A stretch of 64,000 nucleotides of DNA, taken from the NCBI RefSeq assembly GCF_044466355.1, contig NZ_JBITMQ010000004.1:439900-503899 (forward strand). The letters run 5' to 3'. Below are positions 45,840 to 54,242 of this stretch, one piece after another; within the stretch, counting starts at the first letter, position 1, and every line of letters starts with the position of its first letter. The notes under the pieces are model-generated. The model did no database searches, had not been told where the DNA came from, and worked only from the letters and a program-made list of their open reading frames with translations. This DNA is from Actinophytocola sp044466355 (lineage in GTDB: Bacteria; Actinomycetota; Actinomycetes; Mycobacteriales; Pseudonocardiaceae). The translations under genes and the position numbers were made by a program.

Positions 45840-46063
45840 ACCCCCCAGGTGCGGGTGGCGCCTGACCCAGCGTGGTTCGGGGGCGTTTGGGAGCTTCGCT
45901 CCCTCCGCATGGGCCTCGGTCCGGGGTTCTCCTCGGTCGGGGGTCCCTCGTTCGGTGGTTGCTTGTGGGTTGTTATCTGGGTGTTACCAACCTTCTTTGT
46001 GCTTGGCCGTCTCTTCTTGTGTGGGATCCGGGGTGGGTCCTTTTTTCTGGGGAGACGAAATCT
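45840..46063 (+). other. Long G/T-rich leader before the peptidoglycan-binding protein gene
   Basis: About 220 bp of unusually T- and G-rich sequence on the plus strand (for example CTTCTTTGTGCTTGGC and CCTTTTTTCTGGGGAG), unlike the C-rich flanks. Short frames here lack family features. It may be an untranslated leader; I could not match it to a known riboswitch class. Confidence 0.4.
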
Positions 46064-46699
46064 ATGAAGAAGTTTGTGGTTGGTGCTGCGCTGGTCGCGG
46101 TTTTCACCGGGGGGATTACCGGGGTTGTCAACGTTGTTCAGCCCGGGGTGGCCATGGCCTGCCCGGCCGGGGAGGCTCGGTCGGACGCGCTCGCTGCCCG
46201 GATGCCCCAGGTGAACAGGGGCGACAGCGGGCGGCACGTGCTCGCGCTGCAGCTGCGGCTGCGCAACGCGGGTTACGAGTACCTGCGGGGTACGGGGTAC
46301 TACGGCAGCAACACGCTGCGTGCCGTGCAGTCCTTCCAGCGCGGGCACGGCATCAGGGCCAGCGGCATCGTCGGCTCGAAGACCTGGCACGCGCTCGTCG
46401 GGAGCCTGCCCAAGATCGCCACCACCAATTTCATGGGCGAGCCCGCTTTCGGAATTCAGCCGGGAGAGCGCAACGAATACGAGGTGCGGGTGCTCGGCGG
46501 CATGCTCATGCGCGTTCACCCGTACTACGGGCAGGACATTTTCGGTGGCGCCGCCCGGGGTGTCTACGACGCCCCGCTGCAGAAAGCCGTGCGCGATTTC
46601 CAGCGGCGCGCGGGCATCAGGGCGAGCGGGATCGTCGGCCCGAAGACGTGGGCCGCGCTGGACGAGGTGATCTCCGTCAGCGGCAGCTGGGGGTGCTGA
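46064..46699 (+). CDS. Secreted protein with two peptidoglycan-binding domains
   Basis: 211 residues: a signal peptide (MKKFVVGAALVAVFTGGI, cleavage near AMA-CP) and two PG_binding_1 modules, each with a QxxLRxxG...TLRAVQSFQ or KAVRDFQ...GIVGxKTWxAL pattern. There is no catalytic domain. The modules share the repeat GIRASGIVG-x-KTW. The ATG at 46064 has GGGGAGA upstream. It probably binds the cell wall; the role is unknown. The preceding leader is long. Confidence 0.85.
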   Translation: MKKFVVGAALVAVFTGGITGVVNVVQPGVAMACPAGEARSDALAARMPQVNRGDSGRHVLALQLRLRNAGYEYLRGTGYYGSNTLRAVQSFQRGHGIRASGIVGSKTWHALVGSLPKIATTNFMGEPAFGIQPGERNEYEVRVLGGMLMRVHPYYGQDIFGGAARGVYDAPLQKAVRDFQRRAGIRASGIVGPKTWAALDEVISVSGSWGC

Positions 46700-46810
46700 C
46701 GGAGAACTTCGCCTAGATTCCTCGCCGGGGGATGTCGAGATCCCGGACGCGGCTCCGACTCCCTGTCGAACCGCGCCCGGGACGGGCGCCCGACACACGA
46801 GGAGTACACC

Positions 46811-47176
46811 GTGAAGTACTTGCTGATCATGCAGGTCAACCCCGCCGTCCTCGAGGCGCTGTCCGAGGAGGAGAAGACGGCGATCATGGACGGCCACGGC
46901 GAGTTCATGAAGACCACCCAGGAGTCCGGCGAGTTCATCCTCACCCAGGCGCTCGCCGACCCGGCCAACACGAAGGTCGTCCGCGGCGGGGACGTGCCCG
47001 CCGTCACCGACGGGCCGTTCCTGGAAGCCAAGGAGTTCATGGGCGGCTTCTACCTGATCGACTGCGAGAACGAGGAACGCGCGATCGAGCTCGCGAAGCT
47101 CATCCCCGACACCAAGTTCGGCGGCCTCGCGATCGAGATCCGGCCCGTCATGTTCTCGGCGGGTGCCGATCTGTGA
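46811..47176 (+). CDS. YCII/DGPF domain protein
   Basis: 121 residues with the DGPF-type motif TDGPFLEAKEFMGGFYLI and a ferredoxin-like fold. Such proteins are usually encoded just before an ECF sigma factor of the DUF6596 type, and here the stop overlaps the sigma start (GTGA), so it is the standard pair. The GTG start follows a GGAG site eight bases upstream. Function unknown; an adaptor role for the sigma factor is often supposed. Confidence 0.88.
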   Translation: MKYLLIMQVNPAVLEALSEEEKTAIMDGHGEFMKTTQESGEFILTQALADPANTKVVRGGDVPAVTDGPFLEAKEFMGGFYLIDCENEERAIELAKLIPDTKFGGLAIEIRPVMFSAGADL

Positions 47177-48387
47177 CACAGCGCGAGGTCGAGGAACTGC
47201 TGCGCGGCCTCGCGCCGCGGGTCCTCGGCACGCTCGTCCGCAGGCACGGGCAGTTCGACGCGTGCGAGGACGCCGTCCAGGAGGCGCTCCTCGCCGCGTC
47301 GGTCCAGTGGCCTGAGCAGGGCATACCCGCCGAACCAGCCGGGTGGCTCGTCACCGTCGCCGGCCGCCGCCTCACCGACCAGTGGCGCAGCGAGGCGGCG
47401 CGGCGGCAGCGGGAGCTGACCGTCTCGGCGCAGCCGGAGCCGGACGAGGACCTGAACCGGCACGTCGACGACACGCTGAAACTGCTGTTCCTGTGCTGCC
47501 ACCCGGAGCTGTCCGCGCCCTCGCAGGTCGCGCTCACGCTCCGGGCGGTCGGCGGCCTCACCACCGCGGAGATCGCCAGCGCGTTCTTCGTGCCCGAGGC
47601 CACGATGGCGCAGCGCATCAGCCGCGCCAAGCAGAAGATCAAGGGCAAGGGGTTCCCGGACGGCCCCGAGCGGCTGCCCGCGGTGCTGCACGTGCTTTAC
47701 CTGATCTTCAACGAGGGCTACAACGCCACCTCCGGGCCCGACCTGCAGCGGGTCGAGCTGACCGCCGAGGCGGTACGGCTGACCCGCGAGGTGCGGCGGC
47801 TCGTGCCCGACGACGGCGAGGTGACCGGGCTGCTCGCGTTGATGCTGCTCACCGACGCCCGCCGGGCCACCCGCACGTCGCCGGACGGCGCCCTGGTGCC
47901 GCTCGAGGAGCAGGACCGCGGCCGCTGGGACCAGGCGCGGATCGAGGAGGGGGTCGCGCTCGTCTCCGAGACCCTCGCCACGTCGGCGCCCGGCCCGTAC
48001 CAGCTGCAGGCCGCGATCGCCGCCATCCACGACGAGGCGCCCAGCGCCGAGGAGACCGACTGGCCGCAGATCCTCGTGCTGTACAAGATCCTGGACCGGA
48101 TGGCGCCGAACCCGATGGTGACGCTGAACCGCGCGATCGCCACGGCCATGGTCCACGGGGCGCGGGCCGGGCTCGAGCTGCTGGCCGCGCTGGACGACGA
48201 CAAACGCATCGCCGGGCACTACCGGCTCGACGCCGTCCGCGCGCACCTGCTGGACCTCGCCGGCGAGCACGAGCAGGCCCGCGAGCACTACCGCATGGCG
48301 GCGAAACGCACGTTCAGCATCCCCGAGCGCGAGTACCTACTGCGGAGATCCACAGTCGGCGACTGCGGAAAATCTCAGGGTAAGTAG
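47173..48387 (+). CDS. ECF sigma factor with C-terminal DUF6596 domain
   Basis: 404 residues. Sigma regions 2 and 4 occupy about 1-165 (DACEDAVQEALLAASVQWPEQGIP and VGGLTTAEIASAFFVPEATMAQRISRAK), and the remainder is the helical, TPR-like DUF6596 domain (YLIFNEGYNATSG, LVLYKILDRMAPNPMVTLNRAIA). In this group the C-terminal domain is thought to control activity, replacing an anti-sigma factor. It is coupled to the YCII gene. The target promoter is not identified. Confidence 0.92.
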   Translation: MTQREVEELLRGLAPRVLGTLVRRHGQFDACEDAVQEALLAASVQWPEQGIPAEPAGWLVTVAGRRLTDQWRSEAARRQRELTVSAQPEPDEDLNRHVDDTLKLLFLCCHPELSAPSQVALTLRAVGGLTTAEIASAFFVPEATMAQRISRAKQKIKGKGFPDGPERLPAVLHVLYLIFNEGYNATSGPDLQRVELTAEAVRLTREVRRLVPDDGEVTGLLALMLLTDARRATRTSPDGALVPLEEQDRGRWDQARIEEGVALVSETLATSAPGPYQLQAAIAAIHDEAPSAEETDWPQILVLYKILDRMAPNPMVTLNRAIATAMVHGARAGLELLAALDDDKRIAGHYRLDAVRAHLLDLAGEHEQAREHYRMAAKRTFSIPEREYLLRRSTVGDCGKSQGK

Positions 48388-48434
48388 GGGGTCTTCCTCA
48401 TTACGCGCCCCGCACGGTTTCCCTACCGTCGTTC

Positions 48435-49250
48435 TCATGAGCCGAACCGGTACCGCAGTGTCCGTCCCATGTCGCGCAACACCGGGATCCGCAGCATCGC
48501 GCGGTAGAGCACGCGCTGAACCGCGGGCAGGTACTGCCAGTCCTCCTCCGGCACGAACCCCGCGGCGTTCGTGGCGGCGGAGAGCGTCAGCCCGACCTCC
48601 TCCAGGTCCTCCGGGTCGATCCCCCACCGCAGTGTCGCCTTCGCGCGGCGCACCACGGAGTTCGTCTTCTGCAGGCGGATGCCGAGCTTGCTGTACGCGT
48701 CGATGAACACCTCCCCGGACGGGAAGCGCTCCACGACGCGACGGAACAGCTCGAACCCGCCCTCGGGGTCGAGGTACATGGTCAGGCCCTCGGCGACGAC
48801 CAGCGTCGGCCGGTCGGCGGGCACCTGGTCGAGCCAGCCGGGTGCGGTCACCGAGGCGCGGAGCACCGTGGTGTTCGCACGCTCGGGGTAGACCTGGGCG
48901 CGCAGGTCGATCACGTCCGGGAAGTCCACGTCGTACCAGCGCACGGTCGGCGGCGGGTCGATCCGGAACACGCGGCTGTCCATGCCCGCACCGAGGTGCA
49001 GGACGGTGGACTCCTCGTGGGCGGCGACGAACTCGCGGACCGCCTGGTCGAACACCTTGCCCCGGCACGCGATGCCGAACGCCTCGGCCCGGCCGATCTT
49101 GAACTTGCCGAAGTCGTAGTCGATGCGGCGCACCGCGTCCTCGGCCGTCGGGTCGCCGAGCACGGGGTGCGCGGCCCGCGCGTCCAGCGCTCGCCCGTAG
49201 AGGGTGGCGAGGTTCGTTGACTGGTCCTCGGTGAAGCGCACCCCGGACAT
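48435..49250 (-). CDS. Leucine carboxyl methyltransferase-type O-methyltransferase
   Basis: 271 residues, SAM-dependent. Family features are TVLHLGAGMDSRVFRI (motif I), WYDVDFPDVIDLRAQVYP and LVVAEGLTMYLDPEG. The start at 49250 (MSGVRFTEDQ) has GGAG six bases upstream; longer forms starting at 49256 or 49262 are possible. The substrate is unknown: members methylate small acids or polyketides. The adjacent divergent gene is a P450, but no polyketide or peptide synthetase is in the window. Confidence 0.85.
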   Translation of the reverse strand: MSGVRFTEDQSTNLATLYGRALDARAAHPVLGDPTAEDAVRRIDYDFGKFKIGRAEAFGIACRGKVFDQAVREFVAAHEESTVLHLGAGMDSRVFRIDPPPTVRWYDVDFPDVIDLRAQVYPERANTTVLRASVTAPGWLDQVPADRPTLVVAEGLTMYLDPEGGFELFRRVVERFPSGEVFIDAYSKLGIRLQKTNSVVRRAKATLRWGIDPEDLEEVGLTLSAATNAAGFVPEEDWQYLPAVQRVLYRAMLRIPVLRDMGRTLRYRFGS

Positions 49251-49392
49251 CGACATCTCCACACGTCAGAACTTTTACAACTTTGTGAAATCGTACGTCG
49301 GGTGACGGTTCGTTTACCAGTCGGGCCGTCGCGGCGAGACGCTCATCTGGGCGGCTACTCTCGCTGGCGTACGGGAGTAAGGGGGTTTCGCC

Positions 49393-50667
49393 GTGGTGAG
49401 CATGCGCTCGAAGATCATGGCCTGGGCAACGCGCTGGTACCTGGCGCGGCAATCCAAAAAGGGCTTCGACCTGTCGAAGATGGCGCTGTTGCCGGACAGT
49501 GCGCTGATGCCGCTGCGGCGCGACGGCCTGGACCCGGTGCCCGAGCTCGGGGAGGCACGCGCGACGGAACCGGTGAGCAAGCTGCCGATCCCGTTCGGTG
49601 TGAACGTGTGGTTGGTCACGGGCTACGAGGAGGCGAAGACCGTCCTCGGGAACGCGAAGGCGTACAGCAACGACTTCGCGAACCTCGTCGGCGAGCACGG
49701 GGCGTCGGCGAGTCACAGCCCCGGCGGTCTCGGGTTCGCCGACCCGCCGGAGCACACGCGGCTGCGCAAGCTGCTGACCCCGGAGTTCACCATGCGCCGC
49801 CTGTCGCGGCTGACCCCGGGCATCCAGGAGATCATCGACCAGCAGCTGGACGCGATGGCCGCCGTCGACGGGCCGGTCGACCTGGTCGAGTACTTCGCCC
49901 TGCCGATCCCGAGCCTGGTGATCTGCGAGCTGCTCGGCGTCCCGTACGACGACCGGGACGACTTCCAGCGCCTGTCGATGGCCCGCTTCGACCTGTTCGG
50001 CGGCGCGACCGCGTCGTTCTCCGCGATCTCCGAGTCCCTCGCCTACCTGACCGAGGTCGTGAAGAAGCAGCGCGCCGAACCCGGCGACGGCCTGCTGGGC
50101 CAGCTGATCAAGGAAAACGGCGACGAGATCAGCGACCAGGAGCTGGCCGGCCTGGCCGACGGCGTCCTGACCGGCGGCTTCGAGACGACGGCCAGCATGC
50201 TGGCGCTGGGCGCGCTGGTGCTGCTGCAGGACCCCGACACGTTCAAGCTGGTCCACGACGACGACACGGCCATCCACGGCTTCGTCGAGGAGGTGCTGCG
50301 CTACCTCACGGTCGTCCAGGTCGCCTTCCCCCGCTTCGCGCGTGAGGACATCACGGTGGGCGGCCGGGAGATCAAGAAGGGCGACGTGGTGATCGTCTCC
50401 CTCTCCGGCGCCGACCGGGACCCGGCGCTGGGTGAGGGCCTGGAGCGGGTGGACCCGCACCGCGCTCCGACGTCCCACCTGGCCTTCGGGCACGGCGTCC
50501 ACCGGTGCATCGGTGCGGAGCTGGCCCGCATGGAACTCCGCGCCGCCTACCCGGCGTTACTCCGCCGCTTCCCGAACCTGCGCCTGGCCACCCCGTCCGA
50601 CGAGCTGACCTTCCGCAAGGTCAGCATCGTCTACGGCGTGGACACCCTCCCGGTTCTGGTGCACTGA
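49393..50667 (+). CDS. Cytochrome P450
   Basis: 424 residues, soluble class I P450. Heme-binding FGHGVHRCIGAEL (Cys near 367), I-helix GGFETTA in place of the canonical AGxDTT, and ExxR in VEEVLRY. It resembles the CYP105/107-type actinobacterial branch. The start is a GTG at 49393, followed by a second GTG and an ATG at 49402. No ferredoxin or reductase gene is nearby, so electrons come from elsewhere. The substrate is unknown. Confidence 0.92.
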   Translation: MVSMRSKIMAWATRWYLARQSKKGFDLSKMALLPDSALMPLRRDGLDPVPELGEARATEPVSKLPIPFGVNVWLVTGYEEAKTVLGNAKAYSNDFANLVGEHGASASHSPGGLGFADPPEHTRLRKLLTPEFTMRRLSRLTPGIQEIIDQQLDAMAAVDGPVDLVEYFALPIPSLVICELLGVPYDDRDDFQRLSMARFDLFGGATASFSAISESLAYLTEVVKKQRAEPGDGLLGQLIKENGDEISDQELAGLADGVLTGGFETTASMLALGALVLLQDPDTFKLVHDDDTAIHGFVEEVLRYLTVVQVAFPRFAREDITVGGREIKKGDVVIVSLSGADRDPALGEGLERVDPHRAPTSHLAFGHGVHRCIGAELARMELRAAYPALLRRFPNLRLATPSDELTFRKVSIVYGVDTLPVLVH

Positions 50668-50690
50668 GGCGCGGCTTCCCGCTCGCGTGG

Positions 50691-51044
50691 TCAGTCCTCG
50701 GCGTCCTGCTCGGCAGCCATGCGGCGGGCTCGTTTGCCGCGGGCGAGCTCCGTGGCCAGGGCGCTGAGGTGCGGTGTCCAGAAGCGGCGGAAGTTGGACA
50801 GCCACTGGTCGGCCTCCCGCAGCGGCTCAGGGTCCACCGCGTAGAGGCGCCTGGTGCCCACGGCACGGACCGTGGCGAAGCCGTTCTCGCGGAGCACCTT
50901 GAGGTGTTGTGACACCGCGGGCTGGGTAATGCCGAACTCGTCCTGGACGACCGAGGACACCTCGCCCGCGGCGCGTTCGCCGTCGGCCAGGAGCTCCAGG
51001 ATTCGGCGGCGGACCGGGTCGCCGAGGACGTCGAAGGCATGCAC
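50691..51044 (-). CDS. ArsR family transcriptional regulator
   Basis: 117 residues with the winged helix VHAFDVLGDPVRRRILELLADGE, recognition part ITQPAVSQHLKVLRENGF and wing VRAVGTRRLYAVDPEPL. No metal-binding cysteine box, so it belongs with SdpR/YgaV-like regulators. The GTG at 51044 is the start. TATAC at about 51055 (minus strand) is an excellent -10 and suggests leaderless mRNA. The 24-bp gap to the divergent phosphoesterase gene implies shared control. Confidence 0.9.
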   Translation of the reverse strand: MHAFDVLGDPVRRRILELLADGERAAGEVSSVVQDEFGITQPAVSQHLKVLRENGFATVRAVGTRRLYAVDPEPLREADQWLSNFRRFWTPHLSALATELARGKRARRMAAEQDAED

Positions 51045-51068
51045 CCGGCCATCGTATATAAGGGAACA

Positions 51069-51566
51069 GTGAAATTGAGAGTCGTCGTGCTCGCCGACAC
51101 GCACGCACCGCGCCGGTGGAAGGCCTGTCCGCCCGCCGTCGCGGAGCACCTCGCGGGCGCGGACGTCATCCTCCACGCCGGTGACGTGTGTGTGCCGAGC
51201 GTGCTCGACGAGCTGGCCGCCTTCGCGCCCGTGCACGTCGTGGCCGGTAACAACGACGGGCCCGACGTCGTCGCATGGGGCGCGCCCGAGACGCTCGAGC
51301 TGGACCTCGCCGGGCTCAGGGTCGCGATGATCCACGACAGTGGGCAGGCGGACGGGCGTCCCGCCCGCATGCGGCGCCGGTTCCCGGACGCCGACCTCGT
51401 GGTCTTCGGGCACTCGCACATCCCGATGGACGTGACCGGCGCCGGGGTGCGGATCTTCAACCCCGGATCGCCGACCGACCGGCGCCGTCAGCCGCACGGC
51501 ACGGTCGGGCTCCTCGACATCGAGGACGGGGTCCTGCTCGACGCACGCATCGTTCCCGTCACCTGA
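51069..51566 (+). CDS. YfcE/MJ0936-type metallophosphoesterase
   Basis: 165 residues. Metal-binding motifs in order are DTHAPR (D-x-H), ILHAGDV, VAGNNDG and FGHSHIPM: a complete calcineurin-like set. The GTG at 51069 follows AAGGGA. Members hydrolyse phosphodiesters such as bis-pNPP; natural substrates are unclear. It is divergent from the ArsR-like regulator. Confidence 0.9.
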   Translation: MKLRVVVLADTHAPRRWKACPPAVAEHLAGADVILHAGDVCVPSVLDELAAFAPVHVVAGNNDGPDVVAWGAPETLELDLAGLRVAMIHDSGQADGRPARMRRRFPDADLVVFGHSHIPMDVTGAGVRIFNPGSPTDRRRQPHGTVGLLDIEDGVLLDARIVPVT

Positions 51567-51652
51567 CAACACCTCTTGACCGCCTCTTGAGGTCGGTTCG
51601 AGTAGCCCGCGATGTCATGTTCGAGCGGAACTCGACCGAGGAGAGGTGTGAC

Positions 51653-52813
51653 ATGACGTTGGTCGACCTGCTCACCGGGGCACCTGCCGGGCTCGGCACG
51701 CGTGCCAGGGCGATCGGCGCGACACTCGTCCGGCGCGGGCTCACCGGGCACCGCGTGCTCGTCGCGCTGCCGCCCGGTGGCGACTACGTCGCCCACCTGC
51801 TCGGCTGCCTCCACGCGGGCGTGGTCGCCGTCCCCGTGTCGCCGGAGCCCTCGGCGCGGCTCGACGAGATCGTCGACGACGCCCAGCCCGCCGCCGCGAT
51901 CGGCCGTGTCGCCGGTGTCGAGCAGCTCACCGGGCTCGACGGCGACCCGCGGGACCAGTGTCGGCCCGACCTCGACAGCGACCCCCTCGCGCTGCTGCAG
52001 TACGCGGACACCGGGCCGGTCCGCGGCGTGATGCTCACCCACGGCAACCTCGTCGCCGGCGCGACGCAACTCGTCCGGCACCTCGGTATGCGGCCCGACA
52101 CCGGGGTCGTCAGCTACCTGTCGCCCTACCGCGACCTCGGGCTCGTCGGTGGGGTGCTCGCGCCCCTGCTCGTCGGCGCGCCGGTCACGCTCGTGCCCGC
52201 GGACGCGTCACCCGCCGCCTGGTTGCACACGATCTCGGCGCGGCGAGCACGGATCGGGTTCGCGCCGGACCTCGCCCACGCCTGGCACGACGACCGCGAG
52301 TACCCCGCGCTCGACCTGTCCACCTGGGACGTCGCCGTGACCGGGGCCGGGCCCGCGACGCTCGACCGGTTCGCGAACCGCCTGGCACGACACGGTTTCC
52401 GCCGGTCGGCGTTGTTCCCGGCCTACTGGTCACCCGAGGCCACGGCACTCGTCGCGGGCAGACCCGGGCTCGCCGTGAACGGCTTCGACGAGGACACGCT
52501 CGAACCCGGCAGGCTCGTGAAGCCGGGCGCCACCGCACTCGTCGACCGCGGCCGCGCGGTGTCCGAACTGGACGTCGCGATCGTCGACCCGCTCACCGCG
52601 ACCCGCTGCTCCGAGGGCACGACCGGCGAGGTGTGGGTGGCGGGGCCGAACGTCGCGGTCGGGTACCTGGGGCGGCCGGCGACCAGCGAGCAGACCTTCT
52701 GCGCGCGGCTGCGCGGATCGACCCAGAACTACCTGCGGACCGGCGAACTCGGGTTCCTGCACAACGGCGGGCTGCACCTGGTGGAGCCGCGGCCCGTGCT
52801 CGTCACCCGTTAG
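51653..52813 (+). CDS. Truncated FAAL-like AMP-binding protein
   Basis: 386 residues, resembling the N-terminal domain of fatty acyl-AMP ligases: YLSPYRDLGLVGGVLAPLL (FAAL WLPxYHDMGLIGG motif), GFAPDLAHA, GTTGEVWVAGPNVAVGYLGRP and YLRTGELGFL. The nucleotide-binding P-loop (YTSGSTGxPKGV) is reduced to YADTGPVRGVMLTHGNL, and the C-terminal catalytic domain of about 110 residues after the hinge is absent: the stop comes 17 residues after TGELGF. Adenylation activity is therefore unlikely. The ATG has GAGGAGAGG upstream. It ends overlapping the convergent SSI gene. Confidence 0.75.
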   Translation: MTLVDLLTGAPAGLGTRARAIGATLVRRGLTGHRVLVALPPGGDYVAHLLGCLHAGVVAVPVSPEPSARLDEIVDDAQPAAAIGRVAGVEQLTGLDGDPRDQCRPDLDSDPLALLQYADTGPVRGVMLTHGNLVAGATQLVRHLGMRPDTGVVSYLSPYRDLGLVGGVLAPLLVGAPVTLVPADASPAAWLHTISARRARIGFAPDLAHAWHDDREYPALDLSTWDVAVTGAGPATLDRFANRLARHGFRRSALFPAYWSPEATALVAGRPGLAVNGFDEDTLEPGRLVKPGATALVDRGRAVSELDVAIVDPLTATRCSEGTTGEVWVAGPNVAVGYLGRPATSEQTFCARLRGSTQNYLRTGELGFLHNGGLHLVEPRPVLVTR

Positions 52814-53193
52814 AAGCGGAAGACCGACCCGGTCGCGGTCTCCAGCGTGCAGTCGTTGCCGAACTCGCGGGTCCACTCGACCGGCTTGCCGCGCCACGTG
52901 CCGTGCGCCTGTGCGACGACCGGCCGGTACTCCATGGTGCAGCTCGCCGGCTCCTGCTGGTCGGCCAGCGCGTCGAAGTCCCCGTGTGCGCGGTGCAGCG
53001 CCACGCACGCGGACCAGGCGTTCGGGTGCGAGCCGCCGGGCGGGTGGCACTCCAGCTCGACCGTCGCGCCGCCCCTCTCCGGCGCCCCGACGGTGAGGGT
53101 GATGGACGTGGGGGCGCTCGCGCCGGCGACGCCCGTGAACGCGAACGGCAGGGCAACGGCCAGCAGCGCGCCGCCGATACGGGTGCGGTTCAT
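52810..53193 (-). CDS. Subtilisin inhibitor-like (SSI family) protease inhibitor
   Basis: 127 residues with a signal peptide (ATG at 53193; MNRTRIGGALLAVALPFAF... cleaved near AGA-SA). SSI landmarks: LTVGAPERGGATVELECHPPGG, ACVALHRAHGDFDAL, the reactive-site disulfide loop SCTMEYRPVV (P1 probably Met, giving subtilisin/chymotrypsin preference) and the C-terminal FGNDCTLETATGSVFRF. Four cysteines form the two expected disulfides. A secreted inhibitor of extracellular serine proteases. Confidence 0.9.
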   Translation of the reverse strand: MNRTRIGGALLAVALPFAFTGVAGASAPTSITLTVGAPERGGATVELECHPPGGSHPNAWSACVALHRAHGDFDALADQQEPASCTMEYRPVVAQAHGTWRGKPVEWTREFGNDCTLETATGSVFRF

Positions 53194-53294
53194 GGCTCCA
53201 CAGTGGACGCCCTGGTCGGGCGGGGGAACGCTGACTCGTCGGTAACGCCCAATCGTGTGGACCGCGGCCACCGAATCTCTCTAGCCTGGCCGCC

Positions 53295-53801
53295 ATGGAG
53301 ATGAGGGACGCGGTTGCCGAGGACTGGCCGAAGATCTGGCCGTTCCTGCGGGACATCGTGCGCGCGGGGGAGACCTACACCTGGCCGACCGACGTGACCG
53401 AGGACGTCGCGCGCGGCATGTGGATGGCACAGGCGCGGCCGTACCGGACGGTCGTCGCGGTCGAGAACAACGGGGACGGTGACGAGGTCCTCGGCACCGC
53501 GAAGTTCGGCCCGAACCACCTCGGACCCGGATCGCACATCGCGAACGCGAGCTTCATGGTGTCCCCGGCGCACGGCGGCAAGGGCGTCGGCCGGGCGCTC
53601 GGCAGGCACGTGCTGGACCAGGCCCGCGCGGACGGCTTCCGTTCCATGCAGTTCAACGCGGTCGTGTCGACCAACACGGCGGCGGTGAACCTGTGGCGGT
53701 CGCTGGGTTTCGAGATCATCGCGACACTGCCGGAGGGCTTCCGGCACGCGACGAAGGGCTATGTGGACCTGCACATCATGTTCCGTAGCCTCGAGGCATG
53801 A
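53295..53801 (+). CDS. GNAT family N-acetyltransferase
   Basis: 168 residues, one GNAT domain: VSPAHGGKGVGRALGRHVLDQA (motif A) and NTAAVNLWRSLGFEIIATLPEGF (motif B). The family variant with ETYTWP at residues 26-31 resembles uncharacterised L-amino acid N-acyltransferases. TAGCCT (53282-53287) lies seven bases before the ATG, so the mRNA is likely leaderless. It overlaps the isomerase gene by 4 bp (ATGA). Confidence 0.85.
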   Translation: MEMRDAVAEDWPKIWPFLRDIVRAGETYTWPTDVTEDVARGMWMAQARPYRTVVAVENNGDGDEVLGTAKFGPNHLGPGSHIANASFMVSPAHGGKGVGRALGRHVLDQARADGFRSMQFNAVVSTNTAAVNLWRSLGFEIIATLPEGFRHATKGYVDLHIMFRSLEA

Positions 53802-54235
53802 GAATCGCTGTCGCCGCCGACGAGCTGGTCGGGGTCGCCGAGGCCCTCGTCGAGGAACTGCGCACCCGCGGCCGCGAGCCGGTGCTGCACGGCGCGCTCA
53901 ACCCGGACGAGCGCGCCGACTGGGCGTGGGCGAGCGAGGCCGCCGCCCGCGCGGTCGCCGACGGCAGCGCCGACCAGGCCGTGGTGTGCTGCTGGACCGG
54001 CACGGGCGCGTCGATCGCCGCGAACAAGGTGCCCGGCGTGCGTGCCGCCCTGTGCGCGGACGCGGAGACCGCGCGCGGCGCCAGGAAGTGGAACGACGCG
54101 AACGTGCTGGCCCTCTCGCTGCGACTGACCAGCGCACCGCTGCTGACGGAGATCCTCGACGGCTGGTTCGCGGGCGAACCGAGCGAGGACTCCGACGACC
54201 GCGCGAACATCGCCCATGTCGACGAGATCGCCTAG
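53798..54235 (+). CDS. RpiB/LacAB family sugar-phosphate isomerase-like protein
   Basis: 145 residues. The RpiB signature is present but altered: CCWTGTGASIAANKVPGVRAALC has W where the family has G (CGTG), and the ring-opening His of the HNDANVL motif is W (ARKWNDANVLALS). The catalytic Cys (position 65) and the anion-hole TGTGAS remain. It may isomerise a sugar other than ribose-5-phosphate, or be inactive. Coupled to the GNAT gene. Confidence 0.8.
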   Translation: MRIAVAADELVGVAEALVEELRTRGREPVLHGALNPDERADWAWASEAAARAVADGSADQAVVCCWTGTGASIAANKVPGVRAALCADAETARGARKWNDANVLALSLRLTSAPLLTEILDGWFAGEPSEDSDDRANIAHVDEIA

Positions 54236-54242
54236 CCGCGGC

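Noticed and set aside
45840..46063. c-di-AMP or other riboswitch in the leader of a cell-wall protein gene
   Set aside because: Could not match conserved core elements by eye; kept only as an unexplained leader.
45804..46067. Short plus-strand frame upstream of the peptidoglycan-binding protein
   Set aside because: Low-complexity Gly/Val/Phe-rich translation, several overlapping alternatives, and it runs past the real start at 46064.
48435..52813. Biosynthetic gene cluster (methyltransferase, P450, FAAL-like)
   Set aside because: No polyketide, peptide or terpene synthase nearby, the FAAL-like protein is truncated, and the genes are on different strands with unrelated neighbours.
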